A DNA stretch of 64,000 nucleotides from an uncultured Desulfovibrio sp. (GTDB lineage: Bacteria; Desulfobacterota; Desulfovibrionia; Desulfovibrionales; Desulfovibrionaceae): assembly GCA_913063155.1 (NCBI GenBank), contig CAJXYU010000010.1, positions 1 through 64,000 of the forward strand, given 5' to 3'. The position numbers and the translations under genes are program-made. Numbering within the stretch: position 1 is the first letter of the stretch; each line of letters opens with the position of its first letter. Below the pieces are notes generated by a model. The model was not told where the DNA came from. It ran no database searches and saw nothing but the letters and a program-made list of their open reading frames with translations. Positions 62,588 through 64,000 of the stretch are shown piece after piece.

Positions 62588-62970
62588 GAGTTCTCGTGGT
62601 TGACGACGAAATCGATTTTCTGAAGTTCATCAGGCGAAGGCTTTCAAAAAGAAACATTGATGTTTCCACGTCCGCCGACGGCCGAAGCGCTTTGGGAATT
62701 CTTGAAAGCAACAAGGTGGATGTGGTTATTCTCGACGTCCGCATGCCCGGCATGAACGGTCTGGAAACCCTCAAGAAGATCCATAAGAGGTTTCCGGAGA
62801 TCGCGGTCATCATGCTCACCGGCCATGGCTCCATGCAGTCGGGCATCGAAGGAATAAGCCACGGGGCTTACGATTATGTCCTTAAACCATTTTCCATAGA
62901 CGATCTTCTTCAGAGAATACGCTCCGCTTGCGAACATGCGCGTTTGAAGCGGCGGCCGGGGGATGCATGA
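62575..62970 (+). CDS. Single-domain response regulator 3
   Basis: A 131-residue receiver with Asp54 in VVILDVRMPGMNG, Thr in IMLTGHGS and Lys in YVLKPFS, without output domain. It begins 13 bases before the end of the cache kinase 2 gene, with AAGGAGG upstream inside that gene, and its stop overlaps the next kinase start. It therefore sits between two kinases and may shuttle phosphate. Confidence 0.9.
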   Translation: MARIRVLVVDDEIDFLKFIRRRLSKRNIDVSTSADGRSALGILESNKVDVVILDVRMPGMNGLETLKKIHKRFPEIAVIMLTGHGSMQSGIEGISHGAYDYVLKPFSIDDLLQRIRSACEHARLKRRPGDA

Positions 62971-63866
62971 ACTTGACGTTCGTCTGCCGTACGTTGCGGT
63001 TTGGGCAGTATCTCTGCCCATTGGCATGCCTGGTTTCCGGGCTGTCTCTTATGAAGTGGCCGACTACAGGAAAGGTTGCGACCATTTTCCTTGTCGTCGG
63101 CATGTGGATTCTGTTCCGGATGGCAGTGAAAAGGCTTGATCGTGTCAGCGCTCTGCAGTCCGACGCTGAGGAACAACTCATTCAATCGCAGAAGCTCATG
63201 GCCCTGGGTGAAATTTCAACCGGCATAGCCCATGAGATCAACAATCCGCTGAACATCATCATGCAGGAAACGGAACTCATGCGTATGAGCATGGAAAACC
63301 TCCCGCCGTTCGAAGAATCGGATGAAATCAGAGCCTGTGTTGAGGTTGTCGGCAGGCAGGTTGAGCGCTGTTCGGACATAACGCACAAGTTGCTTGATTT
63401 TGCCCGTAACCGGAAACCCGTTTCCCAGAACGCCGACATGAACCGGCTGGTGACGGATATGTTCGTCCTTGTGGAACGTGAGATCGGTTCAAAGGCCATC
63501 CGAGTGGTGAAGAACCTTCAAGCCGATCTGCCTTTGATCAGGACCGATCCACCGCTTGTGCGCCAGGTTCTTCTCAATCTGCTCATCAATGCGGTTCAGG
63601 CCCTTGGGGAGCATGGCGAGATTCACGTGTCGACCTTTCATGACGGCCATATGGTCTGCACCGAGGTCAGAGATACCGGACCGGGGATAACCAAGGACAT
63701 GCAGGAGAGGATTTTCAATCCTTTTTATACGACCAAGCCTCCCGGTCAGGGCACGGGGCTGGGGCTGTCGGTCAGTCTTCGTATCATCAACCAACTGGGT
63801 GGAGACATTCTGGTGTGTTCCGAGGCCGGAAAGGGAGCCGCATTCACCGTTCGTCTTCCCGCATGA
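62967..63866 (+). CDS. Short histidine kinase without a sensor domain
   Basis: A 299-residue kinase with two closely spaced hydrophobic segments at the N-terminus (about 15-50) and no periplasmic domain. His89 lies in [11 protein letters not shown]; the ATPase domain has NLLINAVQALGE, DTGPGITKDM and GQGTGLGLSVS. Its ATG overlaps the stop of receiver 3 (ATGA); an ATG 39 bases earlier is less likely. A receiver gene follows after 16 bases. It may sense a membrane or intracellular state or a partner protein. Confidence 0.88.
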   Translation: MNLTFVCRTLRFGQYLCPLACLVSGLSLMKWPTTGKVATIFLVVGMWILFRMAVKRLDRVSALQSDAEEQLIQSQKLMALGEISTGIAHEINNPLNIIMQETELMRMSMENLPPFEESDEIRACVEVVGRQVERCSDITHKLLDFARNRKPVSQNADMNRLVTDMFVLVEREIGSKAIRVVKNLQADLPLIRTDPPLVRQVLLNLLINAVQALGEHGEIHVSTFHDGHMVCTEVRDTGPGITKDMQERIFNPFYTTKPPGQGTGLGLSVSLRIINQLGGDILVCSEAGKGAAFTVRLPA

Positions 63867-63882
63867 GTCAGGTGAGGTCAGC

Positions 63883-64000
63883 ATGATGATAGATGCAAGG
63901 ATTCTTATTGTCGATGACGAGGATCGCTTTCGTCAATCCGTGGCCCGTCTTCTGGGTGAAGACGGGTGCTTGGCGGACGAAACTTCAAACGGCCTGGACG
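63883..64000 (+). CDS. Response regulator, cut by the window end
   Basis: The first 39 codons of a receiver domain (ARILIVDDEDRFRQSVARLL). GTGAGG lies about 5-9 nt before the ATG. The phosphoacceptor and any output domain lie beyond the window. Confidence 0.85.
   Translation, partial: MMIDARILIVDDEDRFRQSVARLLGEDGCLADETSNGLD

Noticed and set aside
1..64000. CRISPR arrays, insertion sequences, prophage or integrative element boundaries
   Set aside because: No regularly spaced direct repeats, transposase, integrase or phage structural genes were seen, and no tRNA-like attachment site was recognised.

Overview
The window looks like a chromosomal segment of a sulfate-reducing bacterium of the Desulfovibrionaceae (Desulfovibrio or Pseudodesulfovibrio type). 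The clues are a small stand-alone assimilatory-type sulfite reductase, a periplasmic tetraheme cytochrome c, a high density of sensor kinases and sigma-54 promoters, GC-rich coding sequence and tight Shine-Dalgarno-led operons. No rRNA, tRNA, CRISPR array, insertion sequence or phage gene was recognised.

Layout. (1) 0.3-9.4 kb: an arylamine N-acetyltransferase, three tandem paralogous periplasmic solute-binding proteins with no permease, a PTS-type dihydroxyacetone kinase set (dhaK, dhaL and a DhaM fused to HPr and a complete Enzyme I), a small hypothetical gene and the small sulfite reductase. (2) 9.5-25.3 kb: a membrane-anchored protein of unknown function divergent from a MarR regulator, a complete nikABCDE nickel ABC transporter, a Cpx/Omp-like two-component pair, and a divergent RND efflux operon (outer-membrane lipoprotein, adaptor, pump). 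(3) 25.8-27.1 kb: a CynX/NimT-type MFS transporter.

(4) 27.4-42.4 kb, here called system A. A periplasmic protein built from two homologous halves is followed by a YeiH-like (putative sulfate exporter) membrane protein, two very small membrane proteins, a secreted helix-hairpin-helix protein, a tetraheme cytochrome c and a DUF1573 protein. Next come a Venus-flytrap/PAS histidine kinase with its NtrC-type regulator, an outer-membrane protein, two arylsulfotransferase-family proteins (one with a Sec signal, one with a Tat signal) and a second secreted helix-hairpin-helix protein. Both effector operons are preceded by a sigma-54 -24/-12 element with upstream copies of a GTGCG-N6-CGCAC palindrome. 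The sulfotransferase promoter also has a CRP/FNR-type box and a consensus IHF site. I infer one regulon, controlled by the local kinase/NtrC pair, that handles a sulfate ester or related aryl substrate in the periplasm.

(5) 42.5-64 kb, system B. A membrane-spanning sigma-54 activator (periplasmic sensor, HAMP, AAA+ core with GAFSEA in place of GAFTGA, winged-helix C-terminus) sits among up to five sigma-54 promoters. These face a hypothetical gene, a chemoreceptor, a cache-domain histidine kinase, a 1012-residue half-membrane protein of unknown function, and a long operon. The operon encodes a lone receiver, a receiver-CBS protein, an SLC13 anion transporter, a 49-residue membrane peptide, a YIP1 protein, another receiver, a PEP-synthase-like protein whose PEP-binding barrel is replaced by an unknown domain, a second cache kinase, another receiver, a short sensorless kinase and a further receiver cut by the window end. 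None of the complete receivers in this operon carries a DNA-binding domain. I infer that it senses an extracellular solute and controls its uptake or metabolism after translation. This is the most unusual part of the window.
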